Shown: one piece after another, positions 24,510 to 36,728 of the stretch
How positions within the stretch are numbered: the stretch's first letter is position 1
Layout of the letters: every line of letters begins with the position of its first letter
NCBI GenBank assembly: GCA_037349315.1
Contig: JBAIAC010000018.1
Span: forward strand, 2,046,001-2,110,000
Length of the DNA stretch: 64,000 nt
Source of the DNA: Chelydra serpentina
Lineage: Eukaryota; Chordata; Testudines; Chelydridae
Reading direction: 5' to 3'
The notes under the pieces: model-generated
What the model saw: the letters and a program-made list of their open reading frames with translations, nothing else
What the model was told of the DNA's origin: nothing
Database searches by the model: none
Made by a program: the position numbers and the translations under genes

Positions 24510-25131
24510 CGACCGTTGTCTCCCCGTTCAGCAGCTCAGCGGGGAGACAAGGAGCAGCCAGCCAGGGCAAGCCGCCCCTTGTCTCCCCACTCAGCAGCTC
24601 AGCGGGGAGACAAGGGGCAGCCACGGCGAGCCGCCCCTTATCTCCCCGCTCAGCAGCTCAGCAGGGAGACAAGGGGCAGCCGTGGCAAGCCGCCCCTTGT
24701 CTCCCCACTCAGCAGCTCAGCGGGGAGACAAGGGGCAGCCGCAGCGAGCCGTCCCTTGTCTCCCCGCTGAGCTGCTGAGCGGAGAGACAAGGAGCAGCCA
24801 GCCAGGGCAAGCCGCCCCTTGTCTCCCCACTCAACAGCTTAGCAGGGAGACAAGGGGCAGCCGCGGCGAGTCGCCCCTTGTCTCCCCGCTCAGCAGCTCA
24901 GCGGGGAGACAAGGGGCAGCCGCAGCCAGCCTCCCCATGTCTCCCTGCTGAGCTGCTGAGCGGGGAGACAAGGGGCCGCCACAGAGAGAGCCGCCCCTTG
25001 TATCCCCGCTGAGCTGCTGAGCGGAGAGACAAGGAGCAGCCAGCCAGGGCAAGCCGCCCCTTGTCTCCCCACTCAGCAGCTTAGCAGGGAGACAAGGAGC
25101 AGCCACGGCAAGCCACCCCTTGTCTCCCCGC
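24510..25131. repeat. Palindromic minisatellite (type 2), about ten units, right arm
   Basis: About ten hairpin units of roughly 60 bp, twice as many as in the left arm. Units differ by point changes such as TTATCTCC, ATGTCTCC and TTGTATCC. The array runs directly into the hAT-C insertion at 25132. Confidence 0.85.
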
Positions 25132-25815
25132 CAGGGGCGGCTCTAATGTTTTTGCCGCCCCAAGCAAAAAAACAACAACACCCCAAGCAAGGCTGCCCTG
25201 CTCTCCCCAGGCCAGAGCGCCGGCAGGGAAGGCGGCATGCCCGGGGCCCCGCTCTCCTCGGCCAGCGGAGAGCGAGGCTGCCCCGCTCTCCCCGGCCGGA
25301 GCGCCAGCGGGGAGGGCGGCATGCCGGATGCCCCGCTCTCCCCAGCCGGAGCGCCAGCAGGGAGCGAGCAGGGAATGCAGGTGGCCCCGCTCTCCCCGGC
25401 CAGCGGGGAGTGAGGCTGCCCCGCTCTCCCCGGCCGGAGCGCCGGCGAGAAGGGCGGCATGCCCGGGGCCCCGCTCTCCCCGGCCGGAGTGCCGGCGGGG
25501 AGGGCGGCATGCCCAGGGCCCCGCTCGCCTGGGTCAGAGTGCCGGGGCGAGCGGGGCATGCATGGAAGGGAGAGGGAGACGCATGTCGTGCCCTCTAGGG
25601 TTCTCTTCTCCCGCTCCCTCCCAGGCTCTTAAGCCTAGGAGGGAGGGGGAGAAGCGCTGTTTCGCGCGCCGCCACTCGGGGAGAAGCTGAGCCGGCAGCA
25701 ACGCGGGAAAGCCGGCAGCGGGGCACATTTCTAGGGGCGTCATGGCCCGTGCCGCCCCTAGAAATGTGCCGCCCCAAGCACCAGCTTGTTTTGCTGGTGC
25801 CTGGAGCCGGCCCTG
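25132..25815. mobile_element. hAT-C non-autonomous element, 684 bp, right arm
   Basis: Mirror of the left-arm copy with the same exact duplication (CTCCCCGC at 25124-25131 and 25816-25823). It is 141 bp shorter: GC-rich units and the T/G-rich stretch present near 21640-21780 on the left are missing. The shared target site shows the insertion predates the inverted duplication. Confidence 0.85.
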
Positions 25816-27230
25816 CTCCCCGCTCAGCAGCTTAGCAGGGAGACAAGGAGCAGCCACGGCAAGCCGCCCCTTGTCTCTCCGCTCAACAGCTCAGCCAATG
25901 AGCGGGGAGTCAGTGGGCAGCTGCCCGCCGCCCCCCAAATCTTGGCGCCCTAGGCGACCGCCTAGGGTCGCCTAGTGGGTGCGCCGGCCCTGCCAGCTGC
26001 TCGTGCCGCTGGGGAGATGCGGGCCTTTTAAAGCGCCGCCGGAGCCCCTCTGCCAGAGCTCCAGCGGCAGCACTTTAAAGGTCCCAGGGCTCCGCAGCGG
26101 CTGGAGCCCCAGGCCCTTTAAAGCGTCCCAGGGTGAGTACGGGGGAGGGGGAGGCGCCTTTTTATAGCGCCGCTCCCCCTGTGCTCAAGACCTGGCTACA
26201 CTACTGCAGAGAACTCCGGGGCTGCAGGCGCCGGTGTTCTCTGTCCCCGGCAGGCGGGGGGCTGCGGCTTCCCTCTCCACTGCCCAGAACTACTCCCCCC
26301 GCCAAAAAAGGTAAATAAAAAAAGAGCACATTCACGTGATAAGGTGAAAGAATAATTGTCGAATAATTTAATTAATACCTTTTACATGTAAAATTACCTT
26401 TTGTATCTTATGGATTCATATATTATGTAATATTAAATATGATGGTTTTCATATTATTTAATGTACAAATACAAAATAAGTATTGAAAAATTGTTGGCGC
26501 CCGCCACACTCTTCTGAAAACATGAATGTGCTCTTGGCCACAAAAAGGTTGGGGACCACTGGTCTAACCATATGCATTGGTCAAGGATCTGTGATTAGCA
26601 GGATTCAAGACAACACTGAACTCATGATTATTAGGACAACCAGTTTAAGGGTAAATTGCAGATAAGCAACTGGAAGGTGTAAGTTGTTTCCCAAGGAAGG
26701 AACTTTAAAAATTGCACAGCAATGACTTAACTCTGCTCCTACTGAAGTCAATGGGAGTTTGAGCACTTTTGAAAAATCCCACACTAAATTCTGAGATATT
26801 TAAACAAGCCATGCCTTATACAGGCTGAAAAGTAGCTGAGGAGATAATTTCACAAATTTTGTTACTACTTTCCACCTGACCTGAATGTTGTGAACCAGTA
26901 CAGTGTTAATCAAACCCCATACAGTTGTAAATCCTGTCAATTTTGGTTTAGGACTTTTTTGTAGTTTTCTGTTTAAAAAAGAATCAAACAGTAGTAGTCT
27001 CAGGAAAATGAGATAGTAGCCTAGATATTTAGTTAGTCACGTGGATGAGATGAAAACCAAACAATAGATGAAAATCTTCACTGCATCAGCGAAAGAGATC
27101 AAATACTGTATGCAATGGCAAGGAAGTGCCGTTTATGGACTATATTTTCCGCTTATGTAAATTAGCATTACTCCATTAATTTCAGTGCAGCTATGCCAGT
27201 TTAGATCACATGAGGATCTGGTCTTGTATT

Positions 27231-28080
27231 TTAAAATTAGAAAACTGAAGGAAGCAGGAAATAATAGCAGGAGATATAGCTACTTCAGAACTGAAATGTG
27301 TTGGTTGAAAGATGCATGGCAGGATATTGATGTAAATGTAATAGAAGCAGATTATATTTTACAGACAAAATAGCATTTCATCTTGAAACTCTGCAAGAGT
27401 GTATTGTACAGAGACATCCCCCTTTGCTGCCCCAGAAATAGAAACCTAAATGTAGGTTGAAAGGAAGTCAATATGCTAAAGAGAAAAAAGGGGGAAGGAG
27501 AGACTAACAAAAGGTATATTATCAGGAGAATGCTGGTCATAACATCTATCAATTCCAGAACATTATTTATGTATTAATCTTAGATTTCATTCTTATACAA
27601 ACTCCCCACACATCCAAATCTCTGGGTACCCTTGAAATATACTAAAAAAACACAACTATATAGATGATATAAAGTCAAACTTGGCCAAAGCAGCAGTACC
27701 TCTTCCTCCTACTCTCCCATAGGTTGTCTAATCCCCAGTGATGTGGTCTGTACATCTTCAGGATGTCCTCCACACTTTCTCATGAGACACAGATCCTACC
27801 CACAGCCACCTGCCACTGCCTGCTGAAAGAGATGAGTTCTGCAATGTACCAAGGAGGTAAAAAAAAACTAGACTATTTTGGATGTGAAGAAGAGCACTCC
27901 AAAGGTAAGGGGCTATTTTAGAGAATGCTCTATTCTCATCTCCTTCTCTTTTATATAAAAAAGGGGATGAAGAGCAAGGGCCTCTGCTGAATGCAACTGT
28001 GGCAAAACTTTAGTAAGTGATTACTTTTCTATTTCAGGAAGGTGATAAAAGAGGCTTGGGGAATGATACCATGGCTTCCT
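27231..28080. other. Intergenic, nothing recognised
   Basis: About 850 bases of AT-rich sequence outside the inverted repeat. No gene seen. Confidence 0.4.
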
Positions 28081-28285
28081 GGCCATGTCTACACAGGTGT
28101 AGGTGTGTTTTTATAACAAGGTAGCTAACTGACGATAGTTAACACACTGGAAAATCCTAGTGAAGACAGGACAAGTTTTAAATTTACCTAATTATAGCTT
28201 GTCAGGGTGAACTCTAGTAGGAGCTATCATGTGCTGCTATCTCACTGCAAAAATGCACTTTTTCTTAGTGTGGACACTGCTAAGC
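28080..28285. mobile_element. Degenerate MITE, Harbinger-like
   Basis: The left end 'GGCCATGTCTACACAGG' and the complement of the right end 'cttagtgtggacactg' resemble the TCTACAC termini of the other MITEs here, and internal text ('aaatcctagtgaagacagg', 'tttacctaattatagcttg') is familiar from turtle MITEs. Ends are decayed and no duplication is readable. Confidence 0.5.
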
Positions 28286-31200
28286 CGTTCAGTTTTGATA
28301 GTGTTACTAAATCATTCACTGGTTACATCACTGGATTTTGCCACATAAGAGAACAAAAAGAGTTCAGTCAGGATTTTCTGCAATTGACCAACTTTATTGA
28401 CTGACTGTGGTACTGAAGAAATCAAACAAAGCACCTTTATCTGAGTCTGCTTCAGACTCATCTTTAATTTATATTCTGCTAATTAGTAAAGCATTTATCC
28501 ACAAGAGAGGGTTTTTAAAACCCGATCAAGCATGATATTTGATTAATGATGCTGTAAACTAACAGCACAGAGTGATATGATTTAGATTTTAAGAAATGTT
28601 CCCAAAATGAGAGCTACACAATGAACTTGAGACAGATTAAAGATCAGAATCTAAGGAAAAGAATGACAAAAGAACTTTTTCTTTCTGTCAGAACATCTTC
28701 CAGAGAATGGACTGGAACAAAAGAAAACTCAGCATTACCAGAGAAGAGCAAAATCATCTCTGATTGCCAGAAATATTTTCCTCCTTTACAGACAAGACAT
28801 ATCTCTTGTCACATATGACATTGAGAGTGACATACAGAAGACAGATCAGTACGGATGGGAGTATGTCTTAATAAGCCCAGAAATATCTTTCTAAGGTAGG
28901 TGGTCTCTCAAATAGAAAACTGTTGAGAGATGCTATGAGGCTTGGCTTGACTGCAATCAGAAATGTAATCAAGACTAATCTCCCACTTAACCTGAAGACA
29001 AAGGCCTATTCTCACAGTGGTACATATAGCAGTACTTCTATTTCTGGTTTTTGTGACTAACTTCCCCTTCCTACCTTATTCATTTTCCTTATTGAAGTCT
29101 TAGCAAATCACCATTGCCACTTCCTATTTAGCAGTCGATGCTTCAAAATTCAGTGTTGTATTCTCACACACGGTTGAATGGGAGGGAAGAGTGATCAGGA
29201 AAGCTGGACTCTGAGTCTGGTAAATTAGTACCATTGCTCAAAAAGGTCGGGGACAACTTTGTTGTTTGTATCTTTGATGCTACATTGGTTACAGACATAA
29301 TTGTGAAATAAAGCAGAGATTTTCCTTGGATTACAAAAGAATGGATAGGGGAAAGGTAGGAAGTATGGAGTAAGGCACCAAATCAAAACACCAGACTAGA
29401 TCTGCATCTAGTGTAAATCAGCAAGTCTCCATTGAAGTCAAAGGAGTGGTGCTGATTTACATGAACTGAGAATCTGTGTCACAACCATTAAACTGGTTTT
29501 TCACATCACTGGGAAGATGTAGACAAAACAGGACATTGGGTCTGGTGCATTTCCTTTGCTCTACCCTGTTTTTTTCTTCTTTGTTTTTATCTAATTGTAG
29601 CTGCCTTTAAAAAACAAATCTAATTTTAAAATAATGGCCAAATCCTAAAACACACAACAGATCTAGCGCCACCATATGGAGAAGAGATTAATTTGTTATT
29701 TCTATAGAACAGATTTGAAAACTATTAGGAAGCAGAAGGAAGGAAGGACTTGGGGAGTTCTTCCAAGCAGGAGGCTTAAAGATAAGGAGGAGGATAATGA
29801 TGATTAGAATTTGATCCTGGCAAGAAATGCAAGGGTTAGGAGTCATAGGAGTCATATACAGTAACTGGTAGTATATTATTTTAATGTTTCATTACTGTGA
29901 TGGAAAGACACTGACATAAAGATTGATTAGGTCCAGGTCACCTCATCAACTCTGGGAACATAAGTGAATAAATCTCCTTTTGTACAGACACTGTTGGCTT
30001 GCCTGACTTGGACCGATTATGTCAAGTAAAACTGTCCTGTACCACATGTGTCTTATGCCAGTTATTTCTGTGACCTAGAAATACTTAGCTCATGCAGAAC
30101 TTTGACTTTGAAGAATATAACTTTTAATGTGAGAAAAGGAGGTGTAATGTAGAGCAAGTCACAGATCCATTGAGACTGAAACCTTGATAGCTGTGAGATG
30201 GAAAAGAAGTGCTTTGATACTCATATGATGCACTTTAATTGAAACATTGGCTCACATGAGTTATTGCTTCTATAAATTCAAGTGCACAATATGAAGTGAC
30301 ACATTTCCCATGGGAAAGAGACAAGACCTTGGCTCTTTAACAAGGTGTATTCAAAATAATGAAGAGCTGGGCTATGCATTAGCTTCAGCAATAGTTGCAA
30401 CTTAATTAATATTTCTTAAATGCCTTAAATTACTGTTCTTAGTATCTTAGTAAGTCATCAGGCTGACATCAACATAATAAATTATGCATGGCAATTTTAT
30501 CCTTCATAACTGAGAATACGGACAATTCAAGAGTGGGTGAGAGAAAATGACTTCAGTATAGACATTAGTTATTTACCTTTCGTTTAGGATGTTTTATGTG
30601 GATTTGGTTCTCGCAAAAGTGAAGGGCTAACTGCACTGATGTGAGCGTCTGTCACTAAGAGGCTAACTGCACTATGACTGGGACTCTGTTTACCAGACAT
30701 AGCCACGAACTCCTATGATATTCTGTACCAAGATGTAAATATTTGCAGAATCTGTCCCTTAGAAACTAAGAATCATAAATACTTGTAATACAAGTAATTA
30801 TTACAATAGAAGAAATACTCGGATCCTTAAGTACTCTTAGATCAATAAAAAGGAGCAAAAAGAAATGCTATTCTATTTTTCTGTAAAACAATTAGAAACT
30901 CTATTAAAAAGTACAAGTCAATGTTCTTGAAAATAATGAAATTAATGGAACAAAAGACTGTGCTGGTTAATCTAATTGAGATTGTATCCCAGTAATTTTC
31001 ATGCTAAAGGAAGTTTTCGGCTTAGAGAAATTAAAACATATGATTACTTTAGAAGCCGATTAAGCTTGTGTGTTTGTTGTGAGACAAAGAAAGAGGTTCA
31101 AAATGATAAGCCGGACGTTCATCTGCTGTAATAGAGATGTAAGAATGGTCCCTGTGAAGCAGGCCAGGATTTATAAGCACTCCAGGATATTCAGAATTAG

Positions 31201-31485
31201 AACTGTCTAAACAAGAAACGCCATTTTAATGATTAAGTACTTTAATGACTCCATTCTAACATGAAAAAGCATTCTGGTTCATATTTATAAAGCAGTGCAC
31301 ATGCACTTGTGGCACCAACAAAATTCTGTGTTGAGTGCAAACAGATAACTCTGTACTTTCTATCTTCTTATAGCTGAAACCAGGTAGTTTCCGGGCATGC
31401 TTACTGCATGCTGCTTGGCACTCTGTTCTAAACACACATGACATTATTTTCAAAGATACTTTTATCTAGACTAAAGATTACCTAT
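28286..31485. other. AT-rich intergenic, no gene recognised
   Basis: About 3.2 kb with no credible coding frame. The segment near 29415-29470 ('ccattgaagtcaaaggag', 'gctgatttacatgaactgag') resembles a diffuse sauropsid repeat that also appears at the outer ends of the inverted repeat. Confidence 0.45.
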
Positions 31486-31489
31486 TAGT

Positions 31490-31695
31490 ACCTAGTACTT
31501 AGACACGTCAGCCAAGATTGGTGCCCTATTGTGCTAGGCACTGAACACGTGTGTTTGTGTGTGTAAGATCTCTAAATCTGTTTAGATTCTTTAGAGAGCT
31601 TACAATCTAAACAGAACTTGAAGCATAGATGGATGAAGTGACTTGTCCGAGGTTACACAGGAAGTCTGTGCTAGAGCCAGGAATTGAACACAATC
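31490..31695 (-). mobile_element. MIR-like SINE with L2-type tail
   Basis: On the complement, the text runs 'attcctggctctagcacag', 'aacctcggacaagtcactt', then 'agattgtaagctctct' and 'cagtgcctagcacaatagg', the order of a tRNA-core MIR-type SINE followed by the tail it shares with L2-class LINEs. Old and diverged. Confidence 0.6.
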
Positions 31696-34600
31696 CATCC
31701 TTCCATTATATTCCAGAGATAGGAGGGACACCTGGTAAAATGCAGCAATCACACAGTTATGAATTTTTCAGACCAGGTAATCCTAAAGTGTAGGTATGAT
31801 TGCAGTCATTTCTTTAGCTAGTTCAGAGATCTGCCCTGGAGCCATAATGCTTACCATCTGCAATGGATTACCCCCAAGGTATTAGGGAGGCCAAGTTAAA
31901 TGGGATTTTCAATGACTTTCTTTTCTCCTTTGGGCAATTTACAGATTGTGATGTTATAATGATTGGCTCTGATGCCATTGTGTTTTCAATCAATATATCT
32001 GATTTCCGTGGTGAAAGCTGAAGCTTTGTGCTCTCCTGATCTTATAAGTGACATGATATTGAGATGGCTGGATCTTGTACTTTATCTAGGTGCTTCTGTC
32101 TAAGTCTTTGCTCTTCAGTGTGTTTGTTGCAGTGTAGCTCTTTCTCGCTATCCAAGCAGTGTATGAGAAAAGAGAAACACAGCAGGAGAGCTCCATATGT
32201 ACACAAGTTTCCTGTTATTGCTTATGGGAATGATTTTTAAAAGGACTCTTGACCAGAATAAAATAATTAAGAGAAATAGGATGATTTCCTTGCTGTGTTG
32301 GGTTAAATGAACTAAGTTTGAAGGAAAATGAGCCAAATGGGATTAGCTGAATAGAAAAGTTATATCAATGGGTTTTTCTTAAAAAAACAAAAAACAAAAA
32401 AAGCCCAGTATGTAATCCATGACTTGTATTGCCTCACTTTTGTTCTATCCCCTTGCCATATGTATTTGTTCTTCTCTTTAAGAGTTATATAAGAGTCATT
32501 TGTATCTCAGCAGTTCACTTTTTCATTAATAAAAGGGTTGGTAACTAAAAGGACCCTTTGTTACCCTCATATAAGTCTTTTCTGTTCTTCTTTAGCATCT
32601 TAAAAATCAATTTTGAATTGTCTTCATCATATGTCCTTCATAAAAAAAAAAATCAAAACTGGCTTCCAAATAGTGATAGCAATTGCATTCGTTCTTGTGC
32701 CCAAATTGAGTCCACTGCTTTAGTGAAACCCCAAAATGCAGATGAAGTGCTAAGGAACTGAAAACAATTGTTTTCTAATAATGTATTCCAAAAGCAGTCC
32801 AAGACTGCGGTGGGATTGCTAAAAATAGTCCCAGTTTAAAAACGATACAAACTCAAAATTTTCTTTGTACAAATATTCTGCAATATTTGTGTAAAATTCA
32901 CTGCTTCTGACAGGCATTCCTGCCAATCAACTCCTTTGCTAAAATATTCAAGACAAGTAAACAAAAGGTGTAAACACAGTCAAAGCAAATATATTTGAAA
33001 ATTCAAATGGATTAACACAGAAGTTTTTGCAATATTTTCAGAGCTCTAGTTATAGTAGAATTTTTTTCTGTGGTAATTTTTTGAAAGTCTGAGCTCTTTA
33101 ACAAGATTATGAATAGCCCCTGCAGAGGAGCTCTTTCCCCCTTCTATCCTATCGCACCTGGACTGGCTACAAGCTACCCTCCACGGTCACATAAACAAAT
33201 CCGTGAAAGCCAGCAAAGTTGGGAACAGAAGCTAGTCCTGGAGTCCTTGTTTCCAGTCTGCTGTTCCAAGCAGCAAACAATACTATCTTCCATACCTGTG
33301 TGTGTCACAGGGAACCATAAATTCAAATGACAAATAATTCAGACGTATCAGATAAATATTACAACATCAAATGCAAATAAGTGAATTTTTTTTCTTTTTC
33401 CTTTCTGAAGTAGAAGACAGAATGCAAGCAAGTCTGTTTATATGCTTCCTCTGCCTAACATATATTTTATTCTATTTGAAGTGACTCATGATAGTTTTCC
33501 TTCATAAGAGCAGGGATGTAAATCAACAGATCACAGAGATTAGCAAAGATGTAACATTCAAGAGACATCTTGAAACAATGCAGGATGTTTCCTATAAACA
33601 CAAAGTGAAGTGCCCCACTAAAGGAAATGCACTTCTTGTAAATGAGAATTAGTGTCCTAAGTCGCTGTTTTAAGAGATGTAGAACCATCCCACTTAGAGC
33701 CAATCAATAATGTAAAAAATATTAAGTGTTAAGTGAGGCATACCAGAAACAACTTCTATGGGGTTTCTGTGTACCTATCTGTGTGGTTTTTATGTACATT
33801 GCAACAAAAATAGAATATACATCAATCTCGCTTTAAATGGAAAGTCAAGAATAAAGTAAAATAAAACTCTATAGTTCATTCCAGACATTTGTGCTTTAGA
33901 ACTGTCTGAAATGATGATATAATTCAAACTCTAGATCTGTCATATAGATATTTGACCTTTTGCCTGACTCCCTTCTTATTGCAATATTTAATGCAAACTC
34001 ACCTGCCAACCCTGAGTCATCTTGGTAAAATTATAACATTCATTTAACTCAGCCTCAAGTTCTGTTTATCTTCTGTATTTGCAGCTTAGCCTAGTGGAGA
34101 CTATTGATAATTACAGAGGCTTCCCTGGCTTATCAACATGAGAAATCTGAAAGGTTATAAAATTAGATAGCCTGGGAAAGAAATTAGACCTTTCTCCAGA
34201 CAATAGCCATAACTTATGATGCAGACCGAAGTGTCTTTAGCTTTGCTTTGTTAATTCTGAATTTACACAACACACTTCAATGACTCCTTCCCAGAAGACC
34301 ATTTAAAGGCATAGAACCACAAACAAAAAGGGATTGTTTGTGTTCTTATTCAGAAAAGAATTAAAATAGAAACCAAAGCTTGATTAGATGTCTGAGCTAT
34401 CAGTGCAGGGCTGTTTCTTTGTCCTGAGTTAGGCAGAAAGGAAGGAATGCACAGATAAGGCACATTTACAACAACCAAGGAAGACAAAAAAGAAAATCAG
34501 TAAAAATGTTAGGGCAGCGAGGGGCTCCTGGGTCACCTACTCTAACTGACAGAAGGCACACCATACTATAACTCAAATCCAACCTAACACGCTCATTGCT
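31696..34600. other. AT-rich intergenic, no gene recognised
   Basis: About 2.9 kb without recognised features. Open stretches are below 80 codons and unconvincing. Confidence 0.45.
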
Positions 34601-34604
34601 CCAA

Positions 34605-35480
34605 CTCACTGATAAAATCTGTACCTAAAAGGTGTTGTGTAAGGTGTCCTATGCAAACTGGTAACAGACTGGTTATTAATATCATTGCATGATGTATGTA
34701 CGGGTGGTATATAAAAATTGTAGATGTGCTGGAAATACGATCTTGAAGGCAAACAGTGCATAAGCCCAGCCTGTCCTAGACAATGAAATGTTTCACCTTG
34801 ACTGTGTCTCCAATGTAAATTGAGCAAGGAAAGACCAGAAACAATGGAAGCATAAGTACAGAGAAGATAAACAAAGCCATCAAGCTAGCAAGTGGGGGAG
34901 ATTACCACTTAACAATTATGATGGGGGATGGAGGCTGTTCCCCTAGGAAGCTTTCCTGGCTCTTGAAACAAAGACCACGGGCTTTTGGAAATATTAACAG
35001 ACAGCCATTTTGTCATCCGTCACGTGAGGGACACAAGGAGCCAGAGCTCTTGAAATCTGAGAGAGGTGTATCAATGTAGCGAGTCTTCTCTGAGCCCGAT
35101 GAGTACTGCCTGAGCCTGAAAAGTGCTGCTGAACGTGATGAGCCATCCCTCAGCCTGATTATCTGACACCTCCACTTCAATCAACCAGGGCTCATCCAGT
35201 TCACAGGCAGAGGTCTAACCTGGTGAGCCCCAGGCTAGGGAATATAGGCTCCTAATGAGAGCAGCCATTTGAGTCAGCTGAACATCACTACTTTGCTGGG
35301 AGTATCTCCTGCCTCTTGGGGTTTCTGACAGCCTGCTCCAGTCCCAGCCTGTTTCTGCTCCAACCACTAGGCATCACCACTGCTGCTTCAATCAATGACT
35401 ATCCACTTCTCACTTTCTGACTGTCCTTCAGCCAAGGGGACTGGAGTCTTTGGGAACTGACTAGAGGTGAGAAACCTACT
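34605..35480. repeat. LTR-like interspersed repeat
   Basis: The block starting near 'ggtgttgtgtaaggtgtcc' and containing 'ggtggtatataaaaattgta' (a TATA-like element near 34709) and 'ccagcctgtcctagacaatg' reads like a turtle LTR-type repeat I have seen before. No coding region or exact ends. Confidence 0.45.
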
Positions 35481-35487
35481 TACTTAG

Positions 35488-35720
35488 GGCATGGCTACAC
35501 TGGGAATGCTCCCGCAGCAGCGCTTTGAAGTGCAAGTGTGGTTGCACGTAATATCCACCTCCACAAGGTGGATTAGCTCCGAGCACTGTGTGTCAGAGTG
35601 CTGACATATAGCTTAGTAGCAGCAAAACTCATTCTTGCTGAGGCAGAGCGGTAATACAGTGCCTCACAGTTTTGGGTGACCCGAGCAGGATGCCATGGAA
35701 TGATATAGAATTAAAATCTA
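35488..35720. mobile_element. MITE left end, Harbinger-like
   Basis: 'TAGGGCATGGCTACACTGGG' followed by 'cgcagcagcgctttgaagtg' matches the left end of a MITE family with TCTACAC-like termini. The right terminus is not clear. Confidence 0.45.
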
Positions 35721-36044
35721 TTATCTCACTTCTCAGCTGCATTAAGAACACTTTGTATCACTCAACTGGGACAATGCAGTCCTAACGCCCTGGCACCCAG
35801 CTGACCAAGAATCAGGGGAGCGCAAAGCTGCCTTTGTGCACATAGTCTGAGCTGTGCTGTGCTCTCCTTGAATGTATCTGAGGATCGAGGCCCTTGTCTC
35901 GAAGTGAGTACCATATGTGTTACTGAAAGTATACCCAGAGAGAAGGAACTGAAGTTGAACTATATTACCAAACATGTTCAAATAACATTAAACCTCTGAT
36001 TTTTGTATCCACACTGGCAAAAATGTTAAGGTTAAATTCTATCC

Positions 36045-36579
36045 TGAATTGATTATTATTATATTAGCACCTAGGAACCTCAATGAAGGATCAGGGCTCC
36101 ATTGTTTAGGGCACTGTATGGACTACTACTAAGGTAGTTGCTGCCCTAGAGCTTGCGGTCTACATGTCAGACAGGACACGGTGGACAAATCTGAAAATGG
36201 GGCGGGTGAGCCGATGAGGTAACAAAACAAACAGAGCTTAGTAGAGAACTGCAAGTCCCAGGTCAAGAATTAGCCTAATGCCAGATAGGACTAATTTGTA
36301 GACATCATGACAAAGAAAGGTGAGTTTTAAGGAGATATTTAAAAGAGGATGAGCAGCTTCATGAATGTTGATGCGGAGTTTTATCCTATGCGTAAAGGGC
36401 AGCATGGGGTAAAACATGATGTTGCTTGAGAGAGAAGCAGACAAGTGTGAGATCAGAGCTGCAACCACTGGAAGGGTGACGGTAGTGGTCATTGTCTTGA
36501 TAACTTAGGAGGTCTGATAGGACAGGGCTAAATGGTGAAAGAGAGAAAGGTAAGATATGTTCTTGTGCCTGCCAATAGC
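36045..36579 (-). mobile_element. Old L2/L3-like LINE or SINE tail
   Basis: Minus-strand text contains the tail 'gcaagctctagggcagcaac' and upstream body phrases ('gcagcatggggtaaaacatg' on the plus strand near 36401) typical of an ancient amniote repeat. Exact family is not determined. A MITE was later inserted at 36590. Confidence 0.5.
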
Positions 36580-36589
36580 ACATGGAGCT

Positions 36590-36718
36590 AGGGTGACCAG
36601 ACAGCAAGTGTGAAAAATCGGGACAGGAGGTGGGGGGGGGGGCATAATAGGAGCCTATATAAGAAAAAGACCCCAAAATCGGGACTGTCCCTATAAAATC
36701 GGGACATCTGGTCACCCT
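36590..36718. mobile_element. 129-bp palindromic MITE with 10-bp duplication
   Basis: Perfect 11-bp inverted termini AGGGTGACCAG / CTGGTCACCCT enclose partly palindromic sequence (aaaatcgggac twice in each orientation, and a G run). The flanks are identical 10-mers ACATGGAGCT (36580-36589 and 36719-36728). A 9-11 bp duplication fits Mutator-like transposons better than hAT or Harbinger. No coding capacity. Confidence 0.8.
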
Positions 36719-36728
36719 ACATGGAGCT

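Larger units (their letters stand above)
24023..26561 (+). mobile_element. hAT-A element, complete composite copy, 2.54 kb
   Basis: Starts CAGTGGTCCCCAAC and ends with the complement of CAGTGGTCCCCAACC. The flanks are ATCTAACA (24015-24022) and GTCTAACC (26562-26569): the central six bases TCTAAC agree and the form fits the nTCTAnAn target preference known for some hAT groups. Inside, in order: type 1 hairpin units, type 2 minisatellite, hAT-C, more type 2 units, an element end with GGCGCCCTAGGCGACC, and a hAT-B-like end. There is no transposase; the long GC-rich frames are repeat artefacts. It is a nest of non-autonomous elements. Confidence 0.72.
24395..27230 (-). repeat. Right arm of the large inverted repeat
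   Basis: Reverse complement of 19580-22250. The outer edge is sharp: 27221-27230 (gtcttgtatt) mirrors 19580-19589, after which the sequences differ. The inner edge, near 24395, lies inside hAT-A. Because the right arm contains the complete element with flanking target duplication, it is likely the original locus and the left arm the copy. Confidence 0.9.

Noticed and set aside
24025..24951. 308-codon open frame rich in proline, arginine and alanine
   Set aside because: It consists of the two palindromic minisatellites read through; frames of similar length are open on the opposite strand and mirrored in the other arm.
24510..25131. Regular repeats with palindromic core as a CRISPR array
   Set aside because: Spacers are not unique, the context is vertebrate transposons, and units vary like a minisatellite.
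36588..36720. Mariner-type call for the 129-bp MITE based on flanking TA
   Set aside because: The exact 10-bp duplication ACATGGAGCT explains the flanks better than a TA dinucleotide.
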